Assembly: GCA_028865845.1 (NCBI GenBank) | Contig: JAGWJK010000324.1 | Location: forward strand, 1-5,851 | Source of the DNA: Rhizobiaceae bacterium | GTDB lineage: Bacteria; Pseudomonadota; Alphaproteobacteria; Rhizobiales; Rhizobiaceae | Reading direction: 5' to 3' | DNA: 5,851 bases | In this document: in pieces, positions 1-5,446 of the stretch | How positions within the stretch are numbered: the stretch's first letter is position 1 | Layout: every line of letters starts with the position of its first letter | Made by a program: the position numbers and the translations under genes | Notes under the pieces: generated by a model | The model's input: only the letters and a program-made list of their open reading frames with translations | Database searches by the model: none | Told to the model about the DNA's origin: nothing

Positions 1-306
1 GGCTCCGGCGAACCGCGTCGTGTCCGCATCGAGGATATCCAGCGCATCGTCGCGCGGCACTACAACGTCTCGCGGCAGGAACTGGTGTCCAACCGCCGCA
101 CGCGCGTCATCGTCAAGCCGCGCCAGATCGCCATGTATCTGTCGAAGACGCTGACCCCGCGCTCCTTTCCGGAGATCGGCCGTCGTTTCGGTGGCCGCGA
201 TCATACGACGGTGCTGCACGCTGTTCGCAAGATCGAAGAGCTGATTTCCGGCGACAGCAAGCTGTCCCACGAAATCGAGCTTCTGAAGCGCCTGATCAAC
301 GAATAA
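1..306 (+). CDS. dnaA: Chromosomal replication initiator DnaA, C-terminal part (5' end outside window)
   Basis: DnaA binds DnaA boxes at the replication origin and melts DNA in its ATP form. Only the last 101 residues are present. Frame 1 is open from the first base to TAA at 304-306, so the gene starts upstream. The visible part is domain IV. It opens with [19 protein letters not shown], continues through [12 protein letters not shown], and then carries the DnaA signature, where [19 protein letters not shown] holds the base-reading RDHTTV residues of the helix-turn-helix. The ending LLKRLINE is close to the usual DnaA C-terminus, so the 3' end looks intact. An internal GTG at 85 could be mistaken for a start, but the domain clearly begins before it. 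A strong terminator follows within 30 bp, so dnaA ends its transcription unit here. The identification is secure. Confidence 0.97.
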   Translation, partial: GSGEPRRVRIEDIQRIVARHYNVSRQELVSNRRTRVIVKPRQIAMYLSKTLTPRSFPEIGRRFGGRDHTTVLHAVRKIEELISGDSKLSHEIELLKRLINE

Positions 307-326
307 TCATTGATTTTGACATTGTT

Positions 327-335
327 TTATCCACG
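327..335 (+). promoter_or_regulatory. Possible DnaA box just after dnaA
   Basis: The sequence TTATCCACG matches the classical DnaA box TTATCCACA at 8 of 9 positions. It lies 20 bp after the dnaA stop codon, and its last three bases run into the left arm of the terminator. It is a single site: I found no second box and no AT-rich unwinding region nearby, so this does not look like an origin. It could be a titration or autoregulatory site, or chance. What is seen is the sequence match; any function is inference. Confidence 0.35.
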
Positions 336-359
336 GCCGGCTTCATCGCCGGCCGTTTT
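333..359 (+). terminator. Rho-independent terminator of dnaA
   Basis: A perfect 9-bp GC-rich stem is formed by ACGGCCGGC (333-341) and GCCGGCCGT (348-356). The loop is TTCATC, and a short T run follows (356-359, then C and more Ts). It begins 26 bp after the dnaA stop. The T tract is short, but the stem is strong and correctly placed. It should separate dnaA transcription from the next gene. Confidence 0.85.
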
Positions 360-482
360 CATTTATGAGACTTTTATTCTGTAGCTGTCTGAAATAGATA
401 CTGCAGCTTGCGCGTCGGCTTTCAGGCAAGCGCTCGTATTACGGAAAGAGATGGCCGGTCGGAGGAGATACGGCCACCATTT

Positions 483-489
483 GGGAGGA
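483..489 (+). promoter_or_regulatory. Ribosome binding site deciding the ATG 495 start
   Basis: GGGAGGA is a strong Shine-Dalgarno sequence ending 5 bases before the ATG at 495. It favours that start over the in-frame TTG at 408. The protein started at 495 opens directly with the first Rossmann strand and the GxGxxG loop, as the family requires. Confidence 0.75.
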
Positions 490-494
490 CATCG

Positions 495-1577
495 ATGGGT
501 TTTGAAAGAATTGCCGTTCTCGGCCTTGGCAAGGTCGGGCGGCTTGCCGCGACCTTGTTGCATGAAAGCGGCTTCAGTGTCACCGGCGTCGATGCGCAGA
601 TGCCGGCAACGGCCGTGCCCTTTGCCTGCGAGGCGGGCGACGTCTCCGATTCCATCCTGATCGAAAATCTCTTCTCCCGCGTCGATGCCGTGCTTTCCTG
701 CCTGCCGTTTCATCTGAATGCGGAGCTTGCCCGGCTCGCCCATCGCGCCGGCATTCATTATTTCGATTTGACCGAGGATGTGCTGACCACCAACGGCATC
801 ATCGCGCTCTCCGAAAGCGCGACCGGCCTCATGGCGCCTCAATGCGGCCTGGCACCCGGTTTCGTCGGCATAGTCGGCGCGAGCCTCGCCGACGGGTTCG
901 ATTGCTGCCGTTCCATACGCATGCGCGTCGGAGCTTTGCCGCAGAATCCGACCGGACTGTTGGGTTACGCCTTCAACTGGTCGCCGGAAGGCGTGGTCAA
1001 CGAATATCTGAACGATTGCGAGGTGATTGAAGGTGGCGTGCGCAAGATGGTCTCGCCGATGGAGTGGCACGAGACGCTTTATGTGAACGGCGTGAAGCTC
1101 GAAGCTTTCACCACTTCGGGCGGCCTTGGAACAATGTGCACCACCATGCTCGGCCGGGTCGAAAATCTCGATTACAAGACCATGCGTTACCCCGGGCATA
1201 TGGAGTTGATGAACTTCTTCTTCCATGAGTTGCTGATGCGCGATCGCCGCAAGCTTGCAGGCGAGATACTGACCGAGGCGAAGCCGCCGGTCGACGACGA
1301 CGTCGTTTATGTCCATGTGTCGGCGGAAGGCACCATCAACGGCAATCTGCGCCGCCGCGAGTTCGTCCGCGCCTATTACCCGATCGAGATTGCCGGAGAG
1401 CGCCGCACTGCCATTTCATGGACTACTTCGGCCTCGGTCGTTGCCGTCATAGAACTGGTACGCGCTGGCCGGTTGCCCGCGACTGGCTTCCTGCACCAGG
1501 AACGCATCCCGCTCGACACATTCCTGGAGACGAGAACCGGCGGCCTGTTCAAGGGCGGCATCACGCATCACAGCTGA
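495..1577 (+). CDS. Saccharopine dehydrogenase-family oxidoreductase, lysine 6-dehydrogenase-like
   Basis: The protein has 360 residues and is a predicted cytoplasmic NAD(P)-dependent amino-acid dehydrogenase. The N-terminal Rossmann fold starts with RIAVLGLGKVGRLA (GxGxxG at residues 10-15). An acidic residue, D33, sits at the end of the second strand, which usually favours NAD over NADP. CGLAPGF (117-123) is the hinge motif typical of the family. The C-terminal catalytic and dimerisation domain carries AFTTSGGLGTM (204-214) and DYKTMRYPGHMEL (226-238). As I recall them, these closely resemble lysine 6-dehydrogenase (L-lysine to aminoadipate semialdehyde/piperideine carboxylate); Agrobacterium has such an enzyme with a subunit of similar size. 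The length fits an intact protein. It appears monocistronic, downstream of the dnaA terminator and convergent with the LysR gene 7 bp away. Family assignment is firm. The substrate is inference: other amino acids or an opine-type intermediate remain possible. Confidence 0.88.
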   Translation: MGFERIAVLGLGKVGRLAATLLHESGFSVTGVDAQMPATAVPFACEAGDVSDSILIENLFSRVDAVLSCLPFHLNAELARLAHRAGIHYFDLTEDVLTTNGIIALSESATGLMAPQCGLAPGFVGIVGASLADGFDCCRSIRMRVGALPQNPTGLLGYAFNWSPEGVVNEYLNDCEVIEGGVRKMVSPMEWHETLYVNGVKLEAFTTSGGLGTMCTTMLGRVENLDYKTMRYPGHMELMNFFFHELLMRDRRKLAGEILTEAKPPVDDDVVYVHVSAEGTINGNLRRREFVRAYYPIEIAGERRTAISWTTSASVVAVIELVRAGRLPATGFLHQERIPLDTFLETRTGGLFKGGITHHS

Positions 1578-1584
1578 TATCGGG

Positions 1585-2481
1585 CTATACGCGCGGGGTC
1601 GTGTGGGAGACCTCGGAAAACAGCCATGCCCGGAAGGCGGCGATCGCCGGCCGCTCCAGTGCGGTCGGCGGATAGACGAGGTGATAGGCAAAGGCGCTGG
1701 CCAGACCGAGCGGGAAGGGCGCCACGAGGGCGCCGTCCGCTAGTTCCACCTCGACAAAGGAGCGGCGCATCAGCGCAATACCGAGCCCGGCCTTCATGGC
1801 GTGATACGCGCCGGTGCCATCGGTAAAGATTGGCCCTCGTGTGCCGTCGACCTTGGCAGCACCTGCAGCTTCAAGCCAGAGCTGCCAGTCACGCCGGTAG
1901 ACGTCATGGATCAAGGTGAACCCCTCGAGCGCATCCGCCGCGGGCGAGGGGCCAAGGCTTGCGGCAAGTTCGGGCGTGCAGATCGGCAGATACTCGTCAT
2001 CGAGCAGCCGCTCGCTTGCCAAACCTTCATAGCCGCCGAGACCGTGGCGGATGGCGATGTCGATGCCGTCGCGCTGGAAATCCATCATCCGGTGCGAGGC
2101 GCTGATCCTGATGTCGATGTCGGGATGCGCCTGCTCGAAACGCAGCAGCCGAGGCACCAGCCAGTGCGTGGCGAAACCGGCCGTACAGGTAACCGTGATC
2201 ACGCCGTCGCGTGCCCGCGTCGTCAGCGCCGCCGTCGCTTCACGCACCAGGCGGAAGGCCGTGCGCAGCGCCGCGGAATAATCCGCGCCATCGGCAGTCA
2301 GCGCGAGGCCCCGGGCGCGGCGCTCGAAAAGCCGGACGCCGAGCGCGGTTTCAAGATCGCGCACCTGCAGGCTGACGGCACCCGGCGTCACATGCAACTC
2401 CCTGGCCGCGGCGGTCATGCTCAGATGCCGAGCCGAGGCTTCAAAGGCGCGGAGCGCCGAAAGAGAGGGAAGCTGATCCAT
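1585..2481 (-). CDS. LysR-family transcriptional regulator (GcvA-like)
   Basis: This 298-residue LysR-type regulator has the usual family length. The N-terminal winged helix-turn-helix covers roughly residues 5-65: LPSLSALRAFEASARHLSMT, then TAAARELHVTPGAVSLQVRDLE as the recognition region, then LGVRLFERRARGLALT as the wing. The effector-binding domain runs from about 93 to 290. It includes FATHWLVPRLLRFEQAHPDI and DGIDIAIRHG, which are typical of the GcvA/AmpR-like subgroup. The start at 2481 places MDQLPSLSALRAFE at the normal family N-terminus. There is almost no Shine-Dalgarno sequence before it, so translation may be weak. It is divergent from the EamA exporter gene, a common regulator-target arrangement, so that gene is the likely target, with possible autoregulation. 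The inducer is unknown. The dehydrogenase gene is convergent and shares no promoter region with it. Confidence 0.93.
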   Translation of the reverse strand: MDQLPSLSALRAFEASARHLSMTAAARELHVTPGAVSLQVRDLETALGVRLFERRARGLALTADGADYSAALRTAFRLVREATAALTTRARDGVITVTCTAGFATHWLVPRLLRFEQAHPDIDIRISASHRMMDFQRDGIDIAIRHGLGGYEGLASERLLDDEYLPICTPELAASLGPSPAADALEGFTLIHDVYRRDWQLWLEAAGAAKVDGTRGPIFTDGTGAYHAMKAGLGIALMRRSFVEVELADGALVAPFPLGLASAFAYHLVYPPTALERPAIAAFRAWLFSEVSHTTPRV

Positions 2482-2486
2482 GACGA

Positions 2487-2498
2487 TTGAGTTATTCT
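2487..2498 (-). repeat. Left arm of 12-bp inverted repeat, before the LysR start
   Basis: On the minus strand this reads AGAATAACTCAA and ends 5 bases before the LysR ATG. It is an exact inverted copy of 2601-2612. The similarity continues past the arm, because TCGTCATGG, which includes the start codon, follows here directly and also occurs at the exporter start. Confidence 0.8.
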
Positions 2499-2535
2499 AA
2501 ACGATAAGGCGAAAAAGACTCGTTTGCCAGACTCT

Positions 2536-2553
2536 GATATTCGAGGGATTATC
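2536..2553. promoter_or_regulatory. Candidate regulator binding palindrome
   Basis: An 18-bp imperfect dyad with arms GATATTC (2536-2542) and GATTATC (2547-2553 region, reading GATAATC on the other strand); 6 of 7 arm positions match. It lies near the middle of the divergent region, where a LysR-type tetramer often binds. The spacing between the T and A anchors is 12, one more than the classical T-N11-A, so it is a candidate only. Confidence 0.3.
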
Positions 2554-2600
2554 TCATTACTATCGGTGGTTGGCAAGAAAGCGAATTTCAGCTTCCATCG

Positions 2601-2612
2601 AGAATAACTCAA
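2601..2612 (+). repeat. Right arm of 12-bp inverted repeat, before the exporter start
   Basis: AGAATAACTCAA lies 21 bases before the exporter ATG and is identical, in inverted orientation, to 2487-2498. Between this arm and TCGTCATGG (2629-2637) are 16 extra bases that carry the exporter's ribosome binding site. ATCG precedes the arm here, and also precedes the left arm with three extra bases between. Confidence 0.8.
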
Positions 2613-2633
2613 CAGGATACGAGGTTCATCGTC

Positions 2634-3581
2634 ATGGCACAGAAATCGATGGGTGCTGCCGAATGGGGCATGCTGCTGGCCCTATCGGTTCTCTGGGGCG
2701 GCTCGTTCCTCTTCAATGGCATTCTGGTGCGCGAATTGCCGCCGTTTACCATCGTTACCGCGCGCGTCGCGCTGGCGGCGATCGCGTTGAACATTATCGT
2801 GCGGCTGATGGGGCAGGCCATGCCGCGCGACGGCCGTATCTGGGCCGCCTTTTTCGGCATGGGCCTTCTCAACAATGCCATCCCCTTCCTGCTGATCGTC
2901 TGGGGACAAACGCACATTGCGAGCGGGCTTGCCTCGATCCTCAATGCCACCACGCCGCTCTTTGCGGTCGTCGTCGCGCATGTCCTGACGGCGGATGAGA
3001 AGATGACCGGCAATCGCCTTCTCGGGGTCGTCGTCGGTTTTGCCGGCGTCGCCTTGATGATCGGCCCGGCGGTTCTGAGCAGCCTCGGCTCGAACGTGCT
3101 GCCGCAGCTTGCTGTCCTCGGCGCCGCATTCTCCTATTCACTGGCAGGCATCTTTGGCCGCCGCTTCCGCCGCATGGGGCTGGCGCCGATCATCCCCGCG
3201 GCGGGGCAGGTGACGGCGTCGACCATCCTGCTTTTGCCGATTGCCCTCATTGCCGATCGACCCTGGACGCTCGCCATCCCATCGGGGGAGACCTGGGCAG
3301 CGCTTGCCGGACTGGCACTGCTCTCGACCGCGATCGCCTACGTGCTGTTCTTTCGGATTCTGGCGACGGCCGGAGCGACCAATCTGATGCTGGTCACCTT
3401 CCTCATTCCCGTCAGCGCTATCCTTCTCGGCGCGATGATCCTTGGCGAGCAGCTGCAGATGAAACATTTCATCGGCATGGCAATGATCGCCATCGGCCTT
3501 GCGGCAATCGACGGGCGGCTGCTTTCCTTCACGAAGAGAAGCGCGGCAGCGGCGGAACGAGATAAAGCCCGACAGGCTTAG
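2634..3581 (+). CDS. EamA/DMT-superfamily transporter (probable metabolite exporter)
   Basis: This 315-residue inner-membrane protein has about ten hydrophobic helices, at roughly residues 11-31, 38-58, 70-89, 95-117, 127-147, 155-174, 186-206, 220-241, 248-270 and 278-294. They form two EamA repeats (about 12-144 and 158-293). Family features are LSVLWGGSFLF in helix 1, the short basic loop after helix 2, and IPVSAILLGAMILGEQL (258-274) in helix 9. The last ~20 residues are charged and cytoplasmic. Drug/metabolite transporters of this group usually export amino acids or other small metabolites by proton exchange; the substrate cannot be read from the sequence. The ATG at 2634 follows a GAGG at 2621-2624, and the first helix starts soon after. 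It is probably controlled by the divergent LysR protein. Its stop overlaps the hemW stop on the other strand. Confidence 0.92.
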   Translation: MAQKSMGAAEWGMLLALSVLWGGSFLFNGILVRELPPFTIVTARVALAAIALNIIVRLMGQAMPRDGRIWAAFFGMGLLNNAIPFLLIVWGQTHIASGLASILNATTPLFAVVVAHVLTADEKMTGNRLLGVVVGFAGVALMIGPAVLSSLGSNVLPQLAVLGAAFSYSLAGIFGRRFRRMGLAPIIPAAGQVTASTILLLPIALIADRPWTLAIPSGETWAALAGLALLSTAIAYVLFFRILATAGATNLMLVTFLIPVSAILLGAMILGEQLQMKHFIGMAMIAIGLAAIDGRLLSFTKRSAAAAERDKARQA

Positions 3582-4771
3582 CAGGCGAGATCGGCGACCA
3601 CCGAATCGAGGATCAGCATTCCCGCCGGCGTGCAGCGCAGGCGGGAATTGCCCAGGCGCTCGATGAAGCCGTGCTGCAGCAGGAACTCCTCGCGCTGCGG
3701 ATCGGGCTCCCGGCCTGAGAGTTGTTGCCATCGGACAAGATCGATGCCCTCTTTCAGGCGCAGGCCCATCAGCAGCAATTCATCGGCCTGCTCCTCGAAG
3801 CCCAGCGTTTCCTGGTCGACCATGCCGTGGCCGTCGCGCTCGACCATATCGAGCCAGCTTTCCGGCTTGCGCTCGGTTGCGGTCGCGAATTTCTCGTGGC
3901 CGCGCGTCAGCCGGCCATGGGCGCCGGGGCCGATGCCGGCATAGTCGCCATAGCGCCAATAGGTGAGGTTGTGGCGGCTCTCAGCGCCGGGGCGGGCATG
4001 GTTGGAGACCTCGTAGGCCGGCATGCCTTCGCTCTCGGTAATCGCCTGTGTCGCCTCGTAGAGCAGGGCCGATTGGTCGCCGTCCGGCACGATGAGCTTG
4101 CCGGCCTTATGCAGGCCAAAGAAGGGCGTGCCTTCCTCGATGGTCAGCTGATAGAGCGAGAGGTGGTCGACCGCGTAGGAAATCGCCTCGCGCAGCTCCC
4201 GTTCCCATTCATCCACGGTCTGGTTCGGACGGGCATAAATGAGATCGAAGGACATGCGCGGGAAGATCTCGCGCGCGAGCTTGATCGCCTTCAGAGCATC
4301 GGCGACATCGTGCAGACGGCCGAGAAACTTAAGATCGCGGTCGTTCAAGGCCTGTACGCCCATCGACACCCGGTTGACGCCGGCGGCGCGGTAACCGCGG
4401 AAACGTTCGGCCTCGACGCTGGAAGGATTGGCCTCCATGGTGATCTCGATGCCATCAGGCACGTGCCAGTGCCTGGAGATGCCATCGAGCACGGCGCCGA
4501 CCGTTTCCGGCTTCATAAGCGAGGGCGTGCCGCCGCCGAGGAAAATGCTGGTCACCGTCTTCGGGCCGCTGATCGCCCGCATCGATGCCATCTCCTTCAG
4601 GAAGGCAGCAACATAGCGCTCCTGATCCACGGGCTGGTGGCGGACATGGCTGTTGAAATCGCAATAGGGACACTTGGCCGCGCAGAACGGCCAGTGCACG
4701 TAGACGCCGAAGCCGGGCTCGCCGGTATCGGGAAGCAAAAGCGCCTCGCGCGTCGAAATTTGCGGTTCCAT
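3578..4771 (-). CDS. hemW: Radical SAM haem chaperone HemW (HemN-like, formerly called coproporphyrinogen III oxidase)
   Basis: The 397-residue protein has the usual HemW length. The radical SAM cluster motif is C30-AAK-C34-PY-C37 followed by DF, within YVHWPFCAAKCPYCDFNSHV. True HemN has another cysteine after the third, which is absent here. GGGTPS (79-84) is the SAM-binding glycine motif, MEANPSS (112-118) follows, and HNLTYW (267-272) matches the HNxxYW haem-binding signature that distinguishes HemW from HemN. The C-terminal HemN domain covers about 320-390. HemW binds haem and passes it to target proteins; it is not expected to be the oxidase. The start is set at ATG 4771 because the fold begins just after it. 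A GTG at 4780 in the same frame is an alternative; a longer reading would overlap rdgB. It is third in the VOC-rdgB-hemW block, 19 bp after the rdgB stop. Confidence 0.95.
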   Translation of the reverse strand: MEPQISTREALLLPDTGEPGFGVYVHWPFCAAKCPYCDFNSHVRHQPVDQERYVAAFLKEMASMRAISGPKTVTSIFLGGGTPSLMKPETVGAVLDGISRHWHVPDGIEITMEANPSSVEAERFRGYRAAGVNRVSMGVQALNDRDLKFLGRLHDVADALKAIKLAREIFPRMSFDLIYARPNQTVDEWERELREAISYAVDHLSLYQLTIEEGTPFFGLHKAGKLIVPDGDQSALLYEATQAITESEGMPAYEVSNHARPGAESRHNLTYWRYGDYAGIGPGAHGRLTRGHEKFATATERKPESWLDMVERDGHGMVDQETLGFEEQADELLLMGLRLKEGIDLVRWQQLSGREPDPQREEFLLQHGFIERLGNSRLRCTPAGMLILDSVVADLAC

Positions 4772-4790
4772 GATGTCCACGAGTTTGAGC

Positions 4791-5435
4791 TTACGCCTCC
4801 AGGCAGGTTTCGACAAAGGTCTTGAAGGCGCGGGCACGGTGCGACAGCGCCTGCGGCTCGCCGGGCTTCCACCCATGCTTCTGCTCCGCGCTCATCTCGC
4901 CGAAGGTCGTCTCATAGCCCTGCGGCTGGAATACCGGATCGTAGCCGAACCCTTGCGTGCCGCGGGGCGGCCAGACGACGGTGCCTTCGACTTCACCGCG
5001 AAAAAGTTCGGTATGGCCATCCGGCCAGGCGAGGCAAAGCACGCTGACGAAGCGCGCCGAGCGGCTTTCCGGCGACATCGCGCCGGCTTTCTCCAGCGCG
5101 GTCTCGACCTTCTGCATCGCCATGGCGAAATCGCGGGTGCCGTCGGCCGTCTCCGCCCAATTGGCTGTATAGACGCCCGGATCGCCGCCGAGCGCATCGA
5201 TCACCAGGCCGGAATCGTCGGAGAGGGCAGGGAGCCCGGAAGCATGGGCCGAGGCCAGCGCCTTGATGGTCGCATTTTCCTCGAATGTCGTGCCGGTTTC
5301 GTCCGGCTCGATGAAATTCAGATCGGCGGCCGACTTGGCGGTAAAACCGAGCGGGCCGATGAGATCCTGGATCTCGCGGATCTTGCCGGCATTGTGGCTG
5401 GCGACGACGATGGTCTTGGTATCGAGCTTGCGCAT
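4791..5435 (-). CDS. rdgB: RdgB/HAM1 non-canonical purine NTP pyrophosphatase (ITP/XTP/dITP)
   Basis: This 214-residue cytoplasmic enzyme hydrolyses ITP, dITP and XTP to monophosphate and pyrophosphate, keeping deaminated purines out of DNA and RNA. All family motifs are present: [13 protein letters not shown] (10-22, nucleotide phosphate binding), [14 protein letters not shown] (46-59, metal-binding glutamates), LSDDSGL (71-77, catalytic aspartates), GFGYDPVF (162-169, base pocket) and LSHRARA (197-203). The length is slightly above the E. coli enzyme and usual for rhizobia. The ATG at 5435 is preceded by AGGA with 6-base spacing (5442-5445). An upstream in-frame start would overlap the VOC gene and add residues outside the fold. 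The gene lies 11 bp after the VOC stop and 19 bp before hemW, so the three are probably cotranscribed. Confidence 0.96.
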   Translation of the reverse strand: MRKLDTKTIVVASHNAGKIREIQDLIGPLGFTAKSAADLNFIEPDETGTTFEENATIKALASAHASGLPALSDDSGLVIDALGGDPGVYTANWAETADGTRDFAMAMQKVETALEKAGAMSPESRSARFVSVLCLAWPDGHTELFRGEVEGTVVWPPRGTQGFGYDPVFQPQGYETTFGEMSAEQKHGWKPGEPQALSHRARAFKTFVETCLEA

Positions 5436-5446
5436 ATCCTGTCCTG
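5436..5446 (-). promoter_or_regulatory. rdgB ribosome binding site within the VOC-rdgB gap
   Basis: The 11-base gap reads CAGGACAGGAT on the minus strand. The first AGGA (5445-5442) sits 6 bases before the ATG and supports the start at 5435. A second AGGA is too close to the start to act. The gap is too short for a promoter, so rdgB probably depends on an upstream one. Confidence 0.6.

Larger units (their letters stand above)
307..494 (+). other. Intergenic region between dnaA and the dehydrogenase gene
   Basis: This 188-bp stretch holds the DnaA-box-like site and the terminator at its left end. The remaining ~135 bp must contain the promoter of the downstream gene if that gene is separately transcribed, but I see no convincing -35/-10 pair. 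Near its right end, 6-bp arms TGGCCG (452-457) and CGGCCA (471-476) could pair around a GGAGGAG run (461-467). This would form a small hairpin just upstream of the real ribosome binding site. An open frame from TTG 408 runs into the next gene without a stop, but its added residues do not look like part of the fold. No RNA gene is recognised. Confidence 0.5.
2482..2633. promoter_or_regulatory. Divergent control region between lysR-type gene and exporter
   Basis: This 152-bp region separates two start codons facing away from each other, so it must hold both promoters and probably the LysR binding sites. It is clearly more AT-rich than the flanking genes. It contains a perfect 12-bp inverted repeat near its two ends and an imperfect palindrome at 2536-2553. 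Another dyad, TTATTCTAAACGATAA (2492-2507), overlaps the left repeat and has the T/A-bounded form of a LysR half-site region. No confident -35/-10 boxes were found on either strand. The exporter has a GAGG (2621-2624) 9 bases before its ATG; the LysR gene lacks a clear equivalent. Confidence 0.7.

Noticed and set aside
408..494. N-terminal extension of the dehydrogenase from TTG 408
   Set aside because: ATG 495 has a strong ribosome binding site and starts directly at the Rossmann fold; the extra 29 residues are not family-like.
307..494. Replication origin next to dnaA
   Set aside because: There is only one near-match DnaA box, with no cluster of boxes and no AT-rich unwinding element. In alphaproteobacteria the origin is usually not beside dnaA.
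363..1316. Long minus-strand open frame (317 codons) opposite the dehydrogenase gene
   Set aside because: It is antisense to a clearly recognised gene, its translation resembles no family, and such shadows are expected in GC-rich DNA.
2272..2287. Perfect palindrome CGCGGAATAATCCGCG inside the LysR gene
   Set aside because: It lies within codons of a conserved protein in GC-rich sequence. No second copy or flanking signal was seen, so chance is the simplest explanation.
1801..2490. Plus-strand open frame (229 codons) opposite the LysR gene
   Set aside because: It is antisense to an intact LysR protein, and its Arg/Gly-rich translation is typical of a GC-rich shadow.
3722..4825. Long plus-strand open frame (367 codons) opposite hemW
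   Set aside because: hemW on the other strand has all its signature motifs, and the antisense translation is low-complexity and without a recognisable domain.
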